Notes: generated by a model not told the origin, from the letters alone. 64,000 bases of DNA from Ralstonia pickettii (GCF_030582395.1 NZ_CP104381.1:2728001-2792000); one strand, 5' to 3'; positions 11,270-21,072 are shown, counted from the stretch's first letter. Translations and numbers: made by a program.

Positions 11270-11308
11270 GGATCAGCAGAAGATCGGCGGAAATTCACGG
11301 CCGGCGGA

Positions 11309-13348
11309 TCATTCCGCGATCGGCCCGGCAGGTTGGTCAAACATCAGGGTGATGACGAAGGCGCGGCGTGGCAAGGTGCCGCGCGCCTCCATGGTCAACG
11401 CTCCGGTGCGATCGAGCAAGGATTCCAGTGCGATGGCGCCGTAACGGATCTGCGCATCGTTGGCGCTACACAACTCGCGGGCCATGTAGAGCCCGAGGCC
11501 AGTGCCTTGTGCGTCATTCGTGAAGAACGGCTCGAACAGGCTGCGCTGCTGCTCGGTGGGCACCTCGGGGCCGTCGTTCCAGATGACGAGTTCGGCGTGG
11601 GCGTCGTCAAGCGCGTAGGCGGCCAGTTGGATCGAGCCGGGAACGCGGCGGCAATAACGCAACGCGTTGTCGAGCATGTTGCCCACCACCTGCTGCAACT
11701 GCGCCGGGTCGAACAGCACGGGCTTGTCCAGGTCGACCGCCACGCGCACGAGGTTCGGGTTGATCTCGGTGGCCTCGCCTGCGCGGCGCACGGCCTCGGC
11801 ACGCCAGCGGTCCACGACCTCCGGCAGCACCTGCGCCAGTTGCACGCGCACGCGTTCGCCGCGCGGGCGGCGCGAAAGCATCAGCACGTCGGCAACCACC
11901 TGATCGAGCCGGCGCACGTTGTCGCGGATGATGCGCAGCAGGCGTGTCTCCACGCCGGAACTTTCCGGGCGCGGGTGGGCGCCGTCATCGTGGCCGTCGC
12001 CTGGATCGTCGAGCAGTTCCGCGGCCTGGCTGATTGCGGCCAGCGGGTTGCGGATCTGGTGCGCGACGCTGGCTACCAGCCGCCCCATCGAGGCCAGCTT
12101 TTCCTGCTGCGCCTGCTCCGCCACACGCTCCCAGCTTTCCACGTGGACCAGCACGGTGTCATGCAACTCGTGACGCAGAAACGCTTCATCGTCCGCCGAC
12201 CAGCCTTGCGTGATGGCGTCCGCCGAGGGCATGCGCTGACGCATCTCGCCGCCCTCGCCCGGCAAGCCCAGGCCGATGGAGCTGACGAGGCTATCCATAT
12301 AGACGCTGCGCAGATTGGCAAGGCTCGGCAGGATGAAGCGCAGGCGCAGGCGGGCGCTCAACATGGCGCGGCCGGCCCGGCCGCTCGAGCTGATGGGAAG
12401 CAGGTCGAGGATGCGCGGCGCATCGTTGTCACCGGTGCCGTCGGTGGGACGGCTCTTGCGGCGCAGCCACTGGCGCAGCGTTTCGAGCAGCGGGCGCAGG
12501 TGGGGCACGTCCTTCAAGTCGAACAGCATCGCGCCGCTGCTGACAAAGGCGCTCTGCGGCACGCCCAGCAGCATGGCGGCAGCCGGGTTGGCAGCCACGA
12601 CGCGACCGTCGGCACGCACCAGCATCACACCGTCCTGCATGTCGTAGACCATCAGGCGATTGACGAGCTGCTGCAGGCGCAATTCGCGCTCGCGCGCCAT
12701 CGTCAATCGTTCCTGCGTGATCTGGCGGTGCGACAGGCCGTACATCATTGACGCGGCCATCATGTACACCAGGCCGTACAGCCCGGCAGATGCCAGGCCC
12801 GGCGCAATCACGCCGTCGTTCAGCATCTGCAGGAACGGATCGGCCAGCACCACGATCGATGCCACAGCCGCCGTGAACAGCGCAAACAGCAGGCTGGTGA
12901 GCGCGCCGGCAGCCAGCACCGGCATCAGCAGAACCATCGCCACGCTGGCCGACAGGCGCGAGAGCGTGGCATACGCCAGCCCGAGGAACAGCAGATCGAG
13001 CACCACGTCCAGCCGCACACGGAATTGGAATCGCGTGCGCCACCAGCCGGCTGCTGCCAGGATCAGCAAGGCCATCGCCAGATACGGCAGGGTCAGGCTG
13101 AGCAGCGTGTCGCTATTGGGGAGGCCCACGGCCTCATTGCGTTCGCGCGGCACCATCACAAAGAGCAGCAGCACCAGCGCCACGGCGGCGCGGCTGAAAG
13201 CGAAGTAGCGCAGCAGGCGCCACTGGAATTCAGGCGGATCGGGCTCCAGCCAGACCGATCGCAAGGCGCGCCAAGCGTTCAGGCGCGAGAGCACGCTCCG
13301 CGCGCCGGACGGCGTTGCCCGCGCGGCACCCGACGCTTCGGGCGTCAT
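11309..13348 (-). CDS. pilS: Type IV pilus sensor histidine kinase
   Basis: Membrane histidine kinase partner of PilR. The 679-residue protein has about six hydrophobic segments between residues 48 and 205, consistent with the PilS polytopic sensor, then a PAS-like region (DGVMLVRADGRVVAANPAA), a dimerisation/phosphoacceptor motif SVAHQIRNPLAAI with His430, and an ATPase domain with N-box GNMLDNALRYC and G-box GTGLGLYMAREL. In Pseudomonas PilS monitors pilin in the membrane; that role is inferred here. The start overlaps the stop of the PP0621-like gene by 4 nt. Confidence 0.9.
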   Translation of the reverse strand: MTPEASGAARATPSGARSVLSRLNAWRALRSVWLEPDPPEFQWRLLRYFAFSRAAVALVLLLFVMVPRERNEAVGLPNSDTLLSLTLPYLAMALLILAAAGWWRTRFQFRVRLDVVLDLLFLGLAYATLSRLSASVAMVLLMPVLAAGALTSLLFALFTAAVASIVVLADPFLQMLNDGVIAPGLASAGLYGLVYMMAASMMYGLSHRQITQERLTMARERELRLQQLVNRLMVYDMQDGVMLVRADGRVVAANPAAAMLLGVPQSAFVSSGAMLFDLKDVPHLRPLLETLRQWLRRKSRPTDGTGDNDAPRILDLLPISSSGRAGRAMLSARLRLRFILPSLANLRSVYMDSLVSSIGLGLPGEGGEMRQRMPSADAITQGWSADDEAFLRHELHDTVLVHVESWERVAEQAQQEKLASMGRLVASVAHQIRNPLAAISQAAELLDDPGDGHDDGAHPRPESSGVETRLLRIIRDNVRRLDQVVADVLMLSRRPRGERVRVQLAQVLPEVVDRWRAEAVRRAGEATEINPNLVRVAVDLDKPVLFDPAQLQQVVGNMLDNALRYCRRVPGSIQLAAYALDDAHAELVIWNDGPEVPTEQQRSLFEPFFTNDAQGTGLGLYMARELCSANDAQIRYGAIALESLLDRTGALTMEARGTLPRRAFVITLMFDQPAGPIAE

Positions 13349-13611
13349 GCGCTGCCCCGGTCAGCATGCTCGGGGCAGCGGTAGCGGCCGCCCGCCAGCG
13401 CGATCATGCCGGTGCGGGGCGCGTGCACGCCGCACACGGCACATTGCTCGATGGGCTGCGACGCCTGGGACTCGGCGGCGGGCTTGCCGGTGCCCTGTGA
13501 ACGCGAAGCGCCCTGCCCTTGCCCCGATGCGCGGGATGAGCGCGTCCCAAGGCGGCTCAACCACCACCAGCCGGCGAGCAGCATCAGAATCAGCAAAACA
13601 GGACGGGACAT
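13345..13611 (-). CDS. PP0621-family small membrane-anchored protein
   Basis: An 88-residue protein with one N-terminal membrane segment (PVLLILMLLAGWWWL), a charged Ser/Gly/Gln linker, and a C-terminal cysteine motif, CAVCGVH...YRCPEH, which could bind one metal ion. This matches the PP0621-type family of unknown function that commonly precedes pilS in pseudomonads and betaproteobacteria. Its stop overlaps the pilS ATG by 4 nt, so it is probably translated as part of the pilSR operon. A link to pilus sensing is only contextual. Confidence 0.8.
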   Translation of the reverse strand: MSRPVLLILMLLAGWWWLSRLGTRSSRASGQGQGASRSQGTGKPAAESQASQPIEQCAVCGVHAPRTGMIALAGGRYRCPEHADRGSA

Positions 13612-13656
13612 GGAGAACAGACAGAGACAAGTAACGGCGCAAGCGCCAGGATTGCG

Positions 13657-14568
13657 CTAGGCGCGGTGCAGGATGACCTCGAGCACGAACCGGCTGCCGA
13701 CGTAAGCTAGCAGCAGAACCGCAAAGGCCGCCATCACCCAGCGCAGCGCCACGCGGCCGCGCCAGCCGCGAAAACGCCGACCGAGCAGGATGCCGCCGAA
13801 CATGGCCCACGACAGCACCGCAAAGATGTTCTTGTGATCGAAATGGAAGGCGCTGTGGAACAGCTGTTCGGAGAACAGCACGCCCGACGCAATGGTCAGG
13901 GTCAACAGAACAAAACCCGCGCCGATCAGACGAAACAGCAGTTTTTCAAGCGTCAGCAGCGGCGGGAGCAGGTCCAGCCATCGGCTGAACCAGGTTGCCT
14001 GGGCGGGGCGGTTGATCGTGTGCAGGCGGCGCTCGGCGGCCAGCATGAGGATCGCGTGGAATGCCGCCAGCGTGAACAGTCCGTAAGCGACGTTGGCAAT
14101 GGCGAAGTGCAGCTTAAAAAGCGCGCTGGCCGCATAGCCGAGAATCTGCGTGCCCGGAAAGGCCAAGGGCAACAGGCTGCCGACCAGCGCCACCGGCATC
14201 ACCAGAAGCCCAAGGCCTGCAAGCGAGAAGAACAGGCTTTCGATCCAGAAAATGCCGACGCCGAGCCAGAGCATGGCCGAGAGAGCATAGGCAAAGCCAA
14301 ACACCATGGCGCTGGCCGGGAAAATCGTCTCGTGCAACAGAAACCCGTGCGCGATCAAAGCGGCCAGCAAAGCCCAGCGCCACCAGGCCGGGACGGTGTC
14401 TGCGGCGCCTGGAGGCGGCGGGACAAGCACCGTGGCGCCTGGCGATTGACCACCTGCCGCCATGGCGCCCGCCGGCGCCTGGGCACCCAGTCCACCGCGT
14501 CGCGCCCACGCTACCGAAGCGAGGATGCCGTAGAGAAGCGCCGTGAGCGCATACAGTACAATTGCCAT
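13657..14568 (-). CDS. CcsA/YpjD-type cytochrome c assembly family membrane protein
   Basis: A 303-residue inner-membrane protein with about eight hydrophobic segments, of the CcmC/CcsA (PF01578-type) family. The LKLHFAIANVAYGLFTLAAFHAI and FHSAFHFDHKNIFAVLSW regions carry the conserved histidines seen in haem-handling members; the tryptophan-rich WWD motif of true CcmC is not evident, so it is closer to the YpjD group. A Gly/Ala/Pro-rich insertion of ~35 residues separates the first and second segments. The ATG at 14568 was chosen over a GTG two codons earlier. It is divergent from ffh, an arrangement also common for YpjD genes. Confidence 0.85.
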   Translation of the reverse strand: MAIVLYALTALLYGILASVAWARRGGLGAQAPAGAMAAGGQSPGATVLVPPPPGAADTVPAWWRWALLAALIAHGFLLHETIFPASAMVFGFAYALSAMLWLGVGIFWIESLFFSLAGLGLLVMPVALVGSLLPLAFPGTQILGYAASALFKLHFAIANVAYGLFTLAAFHAILMLAAERRLHTINRPAQATWFSRWLDLLPPLLTLEKLLFRLIGAGFVLLTLTIASGVLFSEQLFHSAFHFDHKNIFAVLSWAMFGGILLGRRFRGWRGRVALRWVMAAFAVLLLAYVGSRFVLEVILHRA

Positions 14569-14742
14569 TTGCACAGTTTACCGCAGCGCACCCCGGTTTT
14601 GGCTGGGGCACGCCCCCCGTCGAAAGCCTCGTCGGGCGGCAACGCAACATGGGCGCATTAAGCACATTTCCAGCCGGTGCGTGCCACGTGCGCGCCGGTC
14701 TCATCTTCATCCCGTCCCCAATTCCGGATCCCTGTCACTGTC

Positions 14743-16158
14743 ATGCTGGATAACCTGACCCAACGGCTCGCGCGCGTGGTCAAGACCATGCGCGGCGAAG
14801 CGCGCCTGACCGAAGCCAACACCGCCGAGATGCTGCGCGAAGTTCGCATGGCACTGCTCGAAGCCGACGTGGCGCTGCCGGTTGTGCGCGAATTCATTGC
14901 CCGCGTCAAAGAAAAAGCGCTCGGCGAAGACGTCATCACGAGCCTGTCGCCAGGCCAGGCGCTGGTCGGCATCGTCCAGCGCGAGCTGACGGCCATCATC
15001 GGCGGCCAGGAAGCCCTGGAAGGCGTCGGCAACAACATCCTGGGTGGCCGGGCGGCGGAGCTGAATCTCAACGTCACGCCGCCTGCGATCATCCTCATGG
15101 CCGGTCTGCAGGGCGCGGGTAAAACCACCACGGTCGGCAAGCTCGCCAAGTGGCTCAAAGAGAACAAGAAGAAGAAAGTGCTGACGGTGTCGTGCGACGT
15201 GTATCGCCCCGCCGCCATCGCGCAGCTGAAGACCGTTTCGGAGCAGGTCGGCGCTGACTTCTTCCCCTCGCAGCCCGACCAGAAGCCGGTAGACATTGCC
15301 GCCGCGGCGCTCGACTGGGCCAAGAAGCACTACCACGACGTGCTGATCGTCGATACGGCCGGCCGCCTCGGTATCGACGAGGCGATGATGCAGGAGATCG
15401 CCGCGCTGCACGCCCGCCTCAAGCCGGCCGAAACGTTGTTTGTGGTCGATGCGATGCTCGGCCAGGATGCCGTCAACACCGCCAAGGCCTTCAACGACGC
15501 CCTGCCGCTGACCGGCGTGGTGCTGACCAAGCTCGACGGTGATGCGCGCGGTGGCGCGGCGCTGTCGGTGCGTCACATCACTGGCAAGCCGATCAAGTTC
15601 GTCGGTGTGGCCGAAAAGCTCGACGGGCTGGAGCCGTTCTATCCCGATCGCATGGCCCAGCGGATTCTGGGCATGGGCGACATCCTTGCGCTGGTGGAAG
15701 AAGCCCAGCGCGGTGTCGACATGGAAGAGGCGCAAAAACTTGCGGCCAAGATCAAGAAGACCGGCGGCTTCGACCTCGAAGATTTCAAGGCCCAGATCGG
15801 CCAGATGAAAAAGATGGGCGGCCTGGGCAGCCTGATGGACAAGCTCCCTGCCCAGCTGGCGCAACAGGCGCAGGGTGCCAACATGGACCAAGCTGAAAAG
15901 CAGGTTCGCCGCATGGAAGGCATCATCAACAGCATGACGGCTGCCGAGCGTGCCAAGCCTGAGCTCATCAAGGCAAGCCGCAAGCGCCGCATTGCCGCGG
16001 GGGCTGGCGTGCAGGTGCAGGAAGTCAACCGTCTGCTCAACCAATTCGAGCAGATGCAAGGCATGATGAAAAAGCTCAAAGGCGGCGGCATGATGAAGAT
16101 GATGCGCGCCATGGGCGGCATGAAAGGCGGCATGAAGGGGCTGTTCGGCGGCCGCTGA
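14743..16158 (+). CDS. ffh: Signal recognition particle protein Ffh (SRP54)
   Basis: GTPase that, with 4.5S RNA, binds signal sequences on nascent chains and delivers ribosomes to FtsY and the Sec translocon. The 471-residue protein begins MLDNLTQRLARV (N domain), has a G domain with Walker A GLQGAGKTTTVGKLA, DTAGRLGID and TKLDGDARGGAAL, and a methionine-rich M domain at the C-terminus (QMQGMMKKLKGGGMMKMMRAM). The ATG at 14743 gives the canonical N-terminus. It stands divergent from the ccsA-like gene and 68 nt upstream of hpt. Confidence 0.98.
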   Translation: MLDNLTQRLARVVKTMRGEARLTEANTAEMLREVRMALLEADVALPVVREFIARVKEKALGEDVITSLSPGQALVGIVQRELTAIIGGQEALEGVGNNILGGRAAELNLNVTPPAIILMAGLQGAGKTTTVGKLAKWLKENKKKKVLTVSCDVYRPAAIAQLKTVSEQVGADFFPSQPDQKPVDIAAAALDWAKKHYHDVLIVDTAGRLGIDEAMMQEIAALHARLKPAETLFVVDAMLGQDAVNTAKAFNDALPLTGVVLTKLDGDARGGAALSVRHITGKPIKFVGVAEKLDGLEPFYPDRMAQRILGMGDILALVEEAQRGVDMEEAQKLAAKIKKTGGFDLEDFKAQIGQMKKMGGLGSLMDKLPAQLAQQAQGANMDQAEKQVRRMEGIINSMTAAERAKPELIKASRKRRIAAGAGVQVQEVNRLLNQFEQMQGMMKKLKGGGMMKMMRAMGGMKGGMKGLFGGR

Positions 16159-16226
16159 GCGGGCTACCCTCCTTTCTGAATCGCACCTTTGATCGACACA
16201 CCGAACCGTTTCACCGAACTGACACG

Positions 16227-16775
16227 ATGCTGAGCGCAGAACAGGCCCGCGAACTCTGGGCCAACTCCGAAGAAATCGTCAGCGAAGACGCCGTGCGCGG
16301 CTCGCTGGACCGCATGGCCGAAGAGATCACCGAGAAGATCGGCGACACGTTCCCGATGGTGCTGTCGGTGATGGGCGGCGCGGCCGTCTTTACCGGCATG
16401 CTGCTGCCCAAGCTGGCCTTCCCGCTGGAGTTCGACTACATCCACCTCTCGCGCTACAACAACACGACGGTGGGCGGCGAGATGCAGTGGCGCGTGGCGC
16501 CGCGCGAGTCGGTCAAGGGCCGCACGGTGCTAGTGCTCGACGACATCCTCGACGAAGGCGAGACGATGGCCGCCATCCGCTCGCGCATCATCGACATGGG
16601 CGCCGCCGAGTTCTACTCCGCCGTGCTGTGCGAGAAGACGCTCAGCAAGTCCAAGCCTCTGTACCCCGACTTCTGCGGGTTCAACGTGCCCGACCGCTAC
16701 GTATTCGGCTGCGGCATGGACGCCAAGGGCTACTGGCGCAACCTGCCGACCATCCGCGCGCTCAAGAACACCTGA
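16227..16775 (+). CDS. hpt: Hypoxanthine-guanine phosphoribosyltransferase
   Basis: Purine-salvage enzyme transferring phosphoribose from PRPP to hypoxanthine or guanine. The 182-residue protein has the PRTase signature VLVLDDILDEGETMAAI (about residues 100-116) and the N-terminal SVMGGAAVFTGMLLPKL region typical of this family. The C-terminal YVFGCGMDAKGYWRNLP fits the purine-binding hood. It follows ffh on the same strand and ends just before a strong terminator. Confidence 0.93.
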   Translation: MLSAEQARELWANSEEIVSEDAVRGSLDRMAEEITEKIGDTFPMVLSVMGGAAVFTGMLLPKLAFPLEFDYIHLSRYNNTTVGGEMQWRVAPRESVKGRTVLVLDDILDEGETMAAIRSRIIDMGAAEFYSAVLCEKTLSKSKPLYPDFCGFNVPDRYVFGCGMDAKGYWRNLPTIRALKNT

Positions 16776-16793
16776 CGCAGCACCGCGGCAAGC

Positions 16794-16824
16794 AAAAAGG
16801 GCGACACCTCAGTCGCCCTTTTTT
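16794..16824. terminator. Rho-independent terminator, bidirectional
   Basis: AAAAAGGGCGAC (16794-16805) and GTCGCCCTTTTT (16812-16823) form a 12-bp stem with a 6-nt loop. The T-tract on the plus strand ends hpt, and the A-tract supplies U residues for the converging marC-like gene. Confidence 0.9.
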
Positions 16825-16840
16825 GTTGCCCGCGCGTGGT

Positions 16841-17434
16841 TCAGAGTTGATGCGCGAATGTGCGGATGCCCTTGAGCAGCATCTCCACCGAAATCGCCAC
16901 CAGAATTAGCCCCATCAGCCGCTCGAACGCCATCACCGTGCGTTCGCCGACGAGGCGCTGAATGTGCGTGGCGCTCAGCAGTACCACGGCGCACACGGCC
17001 ATCGTCGCGCATAAAGAGCCGACCCAGGTCCACATGCGCCCCGGCGCCTGCGATACAAGGAGCATCACCGTGGCCATCGCCGACGGGCCCGCGATGGCCG
17101 GAATCGCCAGCGGCACGATGAAGGGCTCGCCGGTGGGCTGCGACTCGGCAGCGCCTTCACGCGGAAAGATCATCCGCAAGGCGATCAGGAACAGCACGAT
17201 GCCGCCCGCGATCTGCAGCGACATGTCGGTCAGGCTCATCATGCGCAGGAAGCTCTCGCCGAAGAACATGAAGACGAGCAGCAACACGAACGCAATGCCG
17301 ACCTCGCGCAGCACGACGCGGTTGCGGCGCTCGGGCGCCACCGGCCGCAGCGCCGAGATGAAGATGGGAATGTTGCCGAGCGGATCGGTGATCAGCACCA
17401 GCAGGACGGTCGCCGAGAGGAATGTATATTCCAT
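16841..17434 (-). CDS. MarC-family inner-membrane protein
   Basis: A 197-residue protein with six predicted membrane segments, typical of the MarC/YhgN family (sometimes annotated NAAT transporters). Recognisable features are the N-terminal LITDPLGNIPIFISAL and the mid-protein IPAIAGPSAMATVMLLVS. MarC was once linked to multiple antibiotic resistance, but that role is not supported; the substrate is unknown. The ATG at 17434 (MEYTFLSATVLL) was chosen because upstream in-frame sequence is antisense-like Arg/Ser-rich and overlaps the oxygenase gene. It follows that gene by 13 nt. Confidence 0.9.
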   Translation of the reverse strand: MEYTFLSATVLLVLITDPLGNIPIFISALRPVAPERRNRVVLREVGIAFVLLLVFMFFGESFLRMMSLTDMSLQIAGGIVLFLIALRMIFPREGAAESQPTGEPFIVPLAIPAIAGPSAMATVMLLVSQAPGRMWTWVGSLCATMAVCAVVLLSATHIQRLVGERTVMAFERLMGLILVAISVEMLLKGIRTFAHQL

Positions 17435-17447
17435 CGCCTGACGTCGA

Positions 17448-18314
17448 TCAGGCGCCGCGACGATAAGGGCGCTCCCGCAGCCATTTGGTGGCGATCCACT
17501 TCTCGCCGCGCTCGACCGGCAGGCCGGCGTGCAACGTGTCTTCATCCAGCGTGCCGTCGGGCCGCTTGTAGACGAAGAAGACGGCGTTGCCCTTGACGGG
17601 TGCCACCTCCAGCCCGAGCTTCGGAAAGCCCGTCGCGCCGCCCGCCTGCACGCTGTTGAGGTAGATGACCATGGTCGCCACGCGCTGACCGCCGACTTCA
17701 AGCTGGCGCGCCTCGCCGCTGCGCCCCGGGTTGAAGAAATCGAAGTGCGGCTGGTATTCGCCGCCGGGCTGGTAGTTCAGCACCTGGAAGCCCTCGCCGT
17801 GTTCGACCGGCACGCCCACGGCCTGCGCGATACGCGCTTCGATCTTGGCGATCAGCGGATGCTCGCCGACCTGGAACATCCCGCCCTGGCTGGTCCGGGC
17901 CGAGATCAGGTTTTCCTCGCCCGTATCGGGGTTCACGACGGGCGAACGCTTGAGGCGGTTGCGCCCGATCGCGATCAGCTCGTCACACTCCTGGTCCGAC
18001 AGAAAGTGCTGGAACAGCACGATGCGCGGCGTCTCGATTGCGAACAGGATCGGGATGTCACCATCGGCGGTATGCACGGCATTGCTGTTTTCGACCGCCT
18101 CGTCGGCGGCAGGCGTCGGCGCGGGCGCCACGACGGGGGCGGGTGCGCGGGCAGTCAGCGCCTCATCGACGACACGGCGCGCGAACGCGCGGTCGTAGCC
18201 GGATTGCACCATCGAAGCCACCAGGGATTCGGCCTCGAAACCTTCGGTCACGTGACGCTGCAGCCAGTCGCGCAGCGCGTCAGACATGGTCGCGTACGGT
18301 TGGGTGGTGGACAT
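17448..18314 (-). CDS. Prolyl-4-hydroxylase-like 2-oxoglutarate/Fe(II) dioxygenase
   Basis: A 288-residue oxygenase predicted to hydroxylate prolyl residues with Fe(II), O2 and 2-oxoglutarate. The iron triad is His190 and Asp192 (YQPHFDFF) and His262 (DEDTLHAGLPV), with Lys272 (GEKWIATKW) for the 2-oxoglutarate carboxylate. An N-terminal helical region (~10-55) is joined by a Pro/Ala linker to the catalytic domain, which begins near residue 88. The known Pseudomonas homologue hydroxylates EF-Tu; whether this one does is inference. It lies between a lytic transglycosylase gene and the marC-like gene, in the same direction as proS. Confidence 0.9.
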   Translation of the reverse strand: MSTTQPYATMSDALRDWLQRHVTEGFEAESLVASMVQSGYDRAFARRVVDEALTARAPAPVVAPAPTPAADEAVENSNAVHTADGDIPILFAIETPRIVLFQHFLSDQECDELIAIGRNRLKRSPVVNPDTGEENLISARTSQGGMFQVGEHPLIAKIEARIAQAVGVPVEHGEGFQVLNYQPGGEYQPHFDFFNPGRSGEARQLEVGGQRVATMVIYLNSVQAGGATGFPKLGLEVAPVKGNAVFFVYKRPDGTLDEDTLHAGLPVERGEKWIATKWLRERPYRRGA

Positions 18315-18380
18315 GCGGGATGGAGATGCGGGCGAGGGAAAGATGGCCCTATTGTAGGCCGACGGTTCGCCGACGGAAGA

Positions 18381-19142
18381 TCACGAACCGCCAGCCGGAC
18401 CGCCAGCAATACGCAGCGGCGAGAACGGATTGCGCGCCGGCACTTCCGGCAGCGCTTTGGCACGGGGCGTGGGAGCAGTGGATTCCGCAGGCACCGGCGC
18501 CGATACCGTCATCGCGCTCGACTCCTGATATTGCCAGCGCTTCCAGGCGGCCAGCACGGCATTCGGATATTGGGGCTGGCCGCGGCTGCCGTTGTAACGG
18601 CCTAGCGCCAGGTACAGATTGCCGCCTTCCATGTCGAGGTAATGACGCAGGATCGTGCAGCCATACCGCAGGTTGCTTTGCAGATGGAAGAGCTTGCGCG
18701 AGTCGTTGTCGCCGATGCTGCGCGTCCAGAACGGCATCACCTGCATGAGGCCCATCGCACCGGCACTGCTGATGGCGTACTTGCGGAAACCGCTCTCCAC
18801 CTGGATGAGGCCGAGCACCAGCGCCGGGTCCAGGCCGGCGCGCTTGGCCTCGTAATACGCCGTCTCGATCAGTTCGACACGTACCGACGCCTGCGGAATC
18901 TTGCCGGACATGCGCACAGACATCTCGGCCAGCCAGCGCAGGTAGCCGAGTTGCTCGTCGTTGCTGGCAAATACCGGGCGCAACGGGCGGCTGTCGGCCA
19001 CGGCGGCAGACAGCGCGCTGCGCACAGAGTCCGCCAGATATTCCTCTTTCTGGGCGCCCGCCCACGCCGCCTGCGTGCCCGCGAGCAACGTCCCCGCGCA
19101 CAGCGCAGTGGCGATCAGGCGGGCTGAATACAAGCGGCGCAT
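18381..19142 (-). CDS. Lytic transglycosylase (SLT domain), exported
   Basis: A 253-residue periplasmic muramidase-type enzyme that cuts peptidoglycan with formation of 1,6-anhydromuramic acid. A signal peptide ends near AWA (about residue 28). The SLT domain runs ~90-200 with the catalytic Glu116 in GLIQVESGFRKYAIS, followed by AGAMGLMQVMPFW and ALGRYNGSRGQPQYP. The C-terminus after ~205 is Pro/Ala-rich and probably flexible. It starts 23 nt after proS ends and is likely co-transcribed with it. Confidence 0.92.
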   Translation of the reverse strand: MRRLYSARLIATALCAGTLLAGTQAAWAGAQKEEYLADSVRSALSAAVADSRPLRPVFASNDEQLGYLRWLAEMSVRMSGKIPQASVRVELIETAYYEAKRAGLDPALVLGLIQVESGFRKYAISSAGAMGLMQVMPFWTRSIGDNDSRKLFHLQSNLRYGCTILRHYLDMEGGNLYLALGRYNGSRGQPQYPNAVLAAWKRWQYQESSAMTVSAPVPAESTAPTPRAKALPEVPARNPFSPLRIAGGPAGGS

Positions 19143-19165
19143 GCGGGGTCGGTCCTGTTGTTGCG

Positions 19166-20890
19166 TTATTGCGCGAGACGCGCCTTCAGCGTGGCCAACA
19201 CATCGGCCGGGGCCACAGCGGTCGCGGCTTCGTCGCGGCGGCCTTGAAATTCCAGCTTTCCTTCCTTGAGGCCGCGGTCGCCCACCACGACGCGGAACGG
19301 CACGCCGATCAGCTCCCAGTCGGCAAACATCGCCCCGGGGCGCTCGCCGCGGTCGTCCAGCATCACGTCGATGCCGGCGGCAACCAACTCGGCGTGCAGG
19401 CGATCGGCTTCTTCGCGCACGGCGTCGGAGCGGTCGTAGCCCACGGGGCAGATCACCACCTGGAACGGCGCGATCGATGCGGGCCAGATGATCCCGCGCG
19501 CATCGTAGTTCTGCTCGATGGCCGCACCCAGGATCCGCGTGATGCCGATGCCGTAGCAGCCCATCACCATCGGCTGCGTCTTGCCGTTCTCGTCGAGGAA
19601 CGTCGCATTCATCGCCTCGGAGTAGCGCGTGCCCAGCATGAAGACGTGACCGACTTCGATGCCGCGGCAGACGGCCAGCGTGCCCTTGCCATCCGGCGAG
19701 GGGTCGCCGGCCACCACGTTGCGCAGGTCGTAGACCTCGGGCTCGGGCAGGTCGCGGCCCCAGTTCACGCCGGTGAAGTGGTAGTCCTCTTCGTTGGCGC
19801 CGACCACGAAATCGCTCATGGCGGCTGCCGTGCGGTCTGCCACCACCTTCACGGGCAGCTTCGTGCCGATCGGGCCGAGATAGCCAGGGCGCGTGCCGAA
19901 CGCGCGGAGGATTTCGCCCTCGGTTGCGAAGCGGAAGTCGGCCAGACCCGGCACCTTCGATGCCTTGACCTCGTTGAGTTCATGGTCGCCGCGCAGCAGC
20001 AGCAGCCAGATCTGGGGCTCGCCGCCCTCGACTTCGGTGGCCAGCACGATGGATTTGATCGTGCGCTGCAGCGGAATACCCAGTTGCTCGGCCACAGCCT
20101 CGCACTTGGAGCGGCCAGGCGTATGCGTCTTGGTGAGGGCCTCGGTGGCAGCGGCACGCGGCGCGGCCGGGGCAACGGCTTCCGCAGCCTCGATGTTGGC
20201 GGCGTAGTCGGAATCTGGGCAGTAGATGATGGCGTCTTCGCCCGTATCGGCAATCACGTGGAACTCGTGGGAGCCCGAGCCGCCGATGGCGCCGTTATCA
20301 GCCGCCACGGCGCGGAATTCCAGGCCGAAACGCTGGAAGATGCGCGTGTAGGCGTTGTACATTTTCTGGTACGACAGCTTCAGGCCTTCGGCGTCGCGAT
20401 CAAAGGAGTACGCATCCTTCATCGTGAACTCGCGGCCGCGCATGATGCCGAAACGCGGCCGGCGCTCGTCCCGGAACTTGGTCTGGATCTGGTAGAAATT
20501 GACCGGCAGCTGCTTGTACGAGCGGATTTCGGTGCGGGCGATGTCGGTCACCACCTCCTCCGACGTCGGCTGCATGACGAAATCGCGCTCGTGGCGATCC
20601 TTGAAGCGCAGCAGTTCGTCGCCCATCTTGTCCCAGCGGCCGGTCTCCTGCCACAGCTCGCCCGGCTGCACCACCGGCATCAACACTTCCACCGCGCCGG
20701 CGGCATTCATTTCCTCACGCACGATCTGCTCGACCTTGCGGATCACGCGCAAACCCACGGGCATATACGTATAGAGGCCCGCGCCGAGCTTCTTGATCAT
20801 GCCAGCACGCATCATCAACTTGTGCGAGACGATCTCCGCGTCAGCGGGCGCTTCCTTGAGCGTGGAAATGAAGAATTGGGACGCTTTCAT
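19166..20890 (-). CDS. proS: Prolyl-tRNA synthetase (bacterial type with editing insertion)
   Basis: Class II aminoacyl-tRNA synthetase charging tRNA-Pro. The 574-residue length and the ~180-residue insertion between class II motifs 2 and 3 (about residues 225-405, with the [18 protein letters not shown] segment) identify the bacterial ProS type with an INS editing domain that hydrolyses Ala-tRNA-Pro. Motif 2 lies around [19 protein letters not shown], and motif 3 near [13 protein letters not shown]. The C-terminal domain ends LKARLAQ. The ATG at 20890 ([15 protein letters not shown]) is the canonical start. It heads a minus-strand group with the transglycosylase, oxygenase and marC-like genes. 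Confidence 0.98.
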   Translation of the reverse strand: MKASQFFISTLKEAPADAEIVSHKLMMRAGMIKKLGAGLYTYMPVGLRVIRKVEQIVREEMNAAGAVEVLMPVVQPGELWQETGRWDKMGDELLRFKDRHERDFVMQPTSEEVVTDIARTEIRSYKQLPVNFYQIQTKFRDERRPRFGIMRGREFTMKDAYSFDRDAEGLKLSYQKMYNAYTRIFQRFGLEFRAVAADNGAIGGSGSHEFHVIADTGEDAIIYCPDSDYAANIEAAEAVAPAAPRAAATEALTKTHTPGRSKCEAVAEQLGIPLQRTIKSIVLATEVEGGEPQIWLLLLRGDHELNEVKASKVPGLADFRFATEGEILRAFGTRPGYLGPIGTKLPVKVVADRTAAAMSDFVVGANEEDYHFTGVNWGRDLPEPEVYDLRNVVAGDPSPDGKGTLAVCRGIEVGHVFMLGTRYSEAMNATFLDENGKTQPMVMGCYGIGITRILGAAIEQNYDARGIIWPASIAPFQVVICPVGYDRSDAVREEADRLHAELVAAGIDVMLDDRGERPGAMFADWELIGVPFRVVVGDRGLKEGKLEFQGRRDEAATAVAPADVLATLKARLAQ

Positions 20891-21072
20891 GCGACTGACA
20901 ATAAGGGATGACGCGGCCAATCAAAGCCGCGAAAACAAGGGCAAAAGCCACCGGAATCAGGAGATGAGACGAGGCGCCAGGCGCACATTCGCGCAATCGG
21001 CACCCCTCCCCCAGGAGGCGCGAGTGAGCGGCAACATTTCGGCTTCTGTGACAGCCGAGCGACGGGCCGCTC

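Noticed and set aside
9938..12751. A 937-codon plus-strand frame opposite pilR and pilS
   Set aside because: Antisense shadow; pilR and pilS have full catalytic motifs on the minus strand.
16841..17701. Longer version of the marC-like gene starting at 17701
   Set aside because: The extra 89 residues are an antisense-like Arg/Ser string overlapping the oxygenase gene; MEYTFLSATVLL at 17434 gives the family N-terminus.
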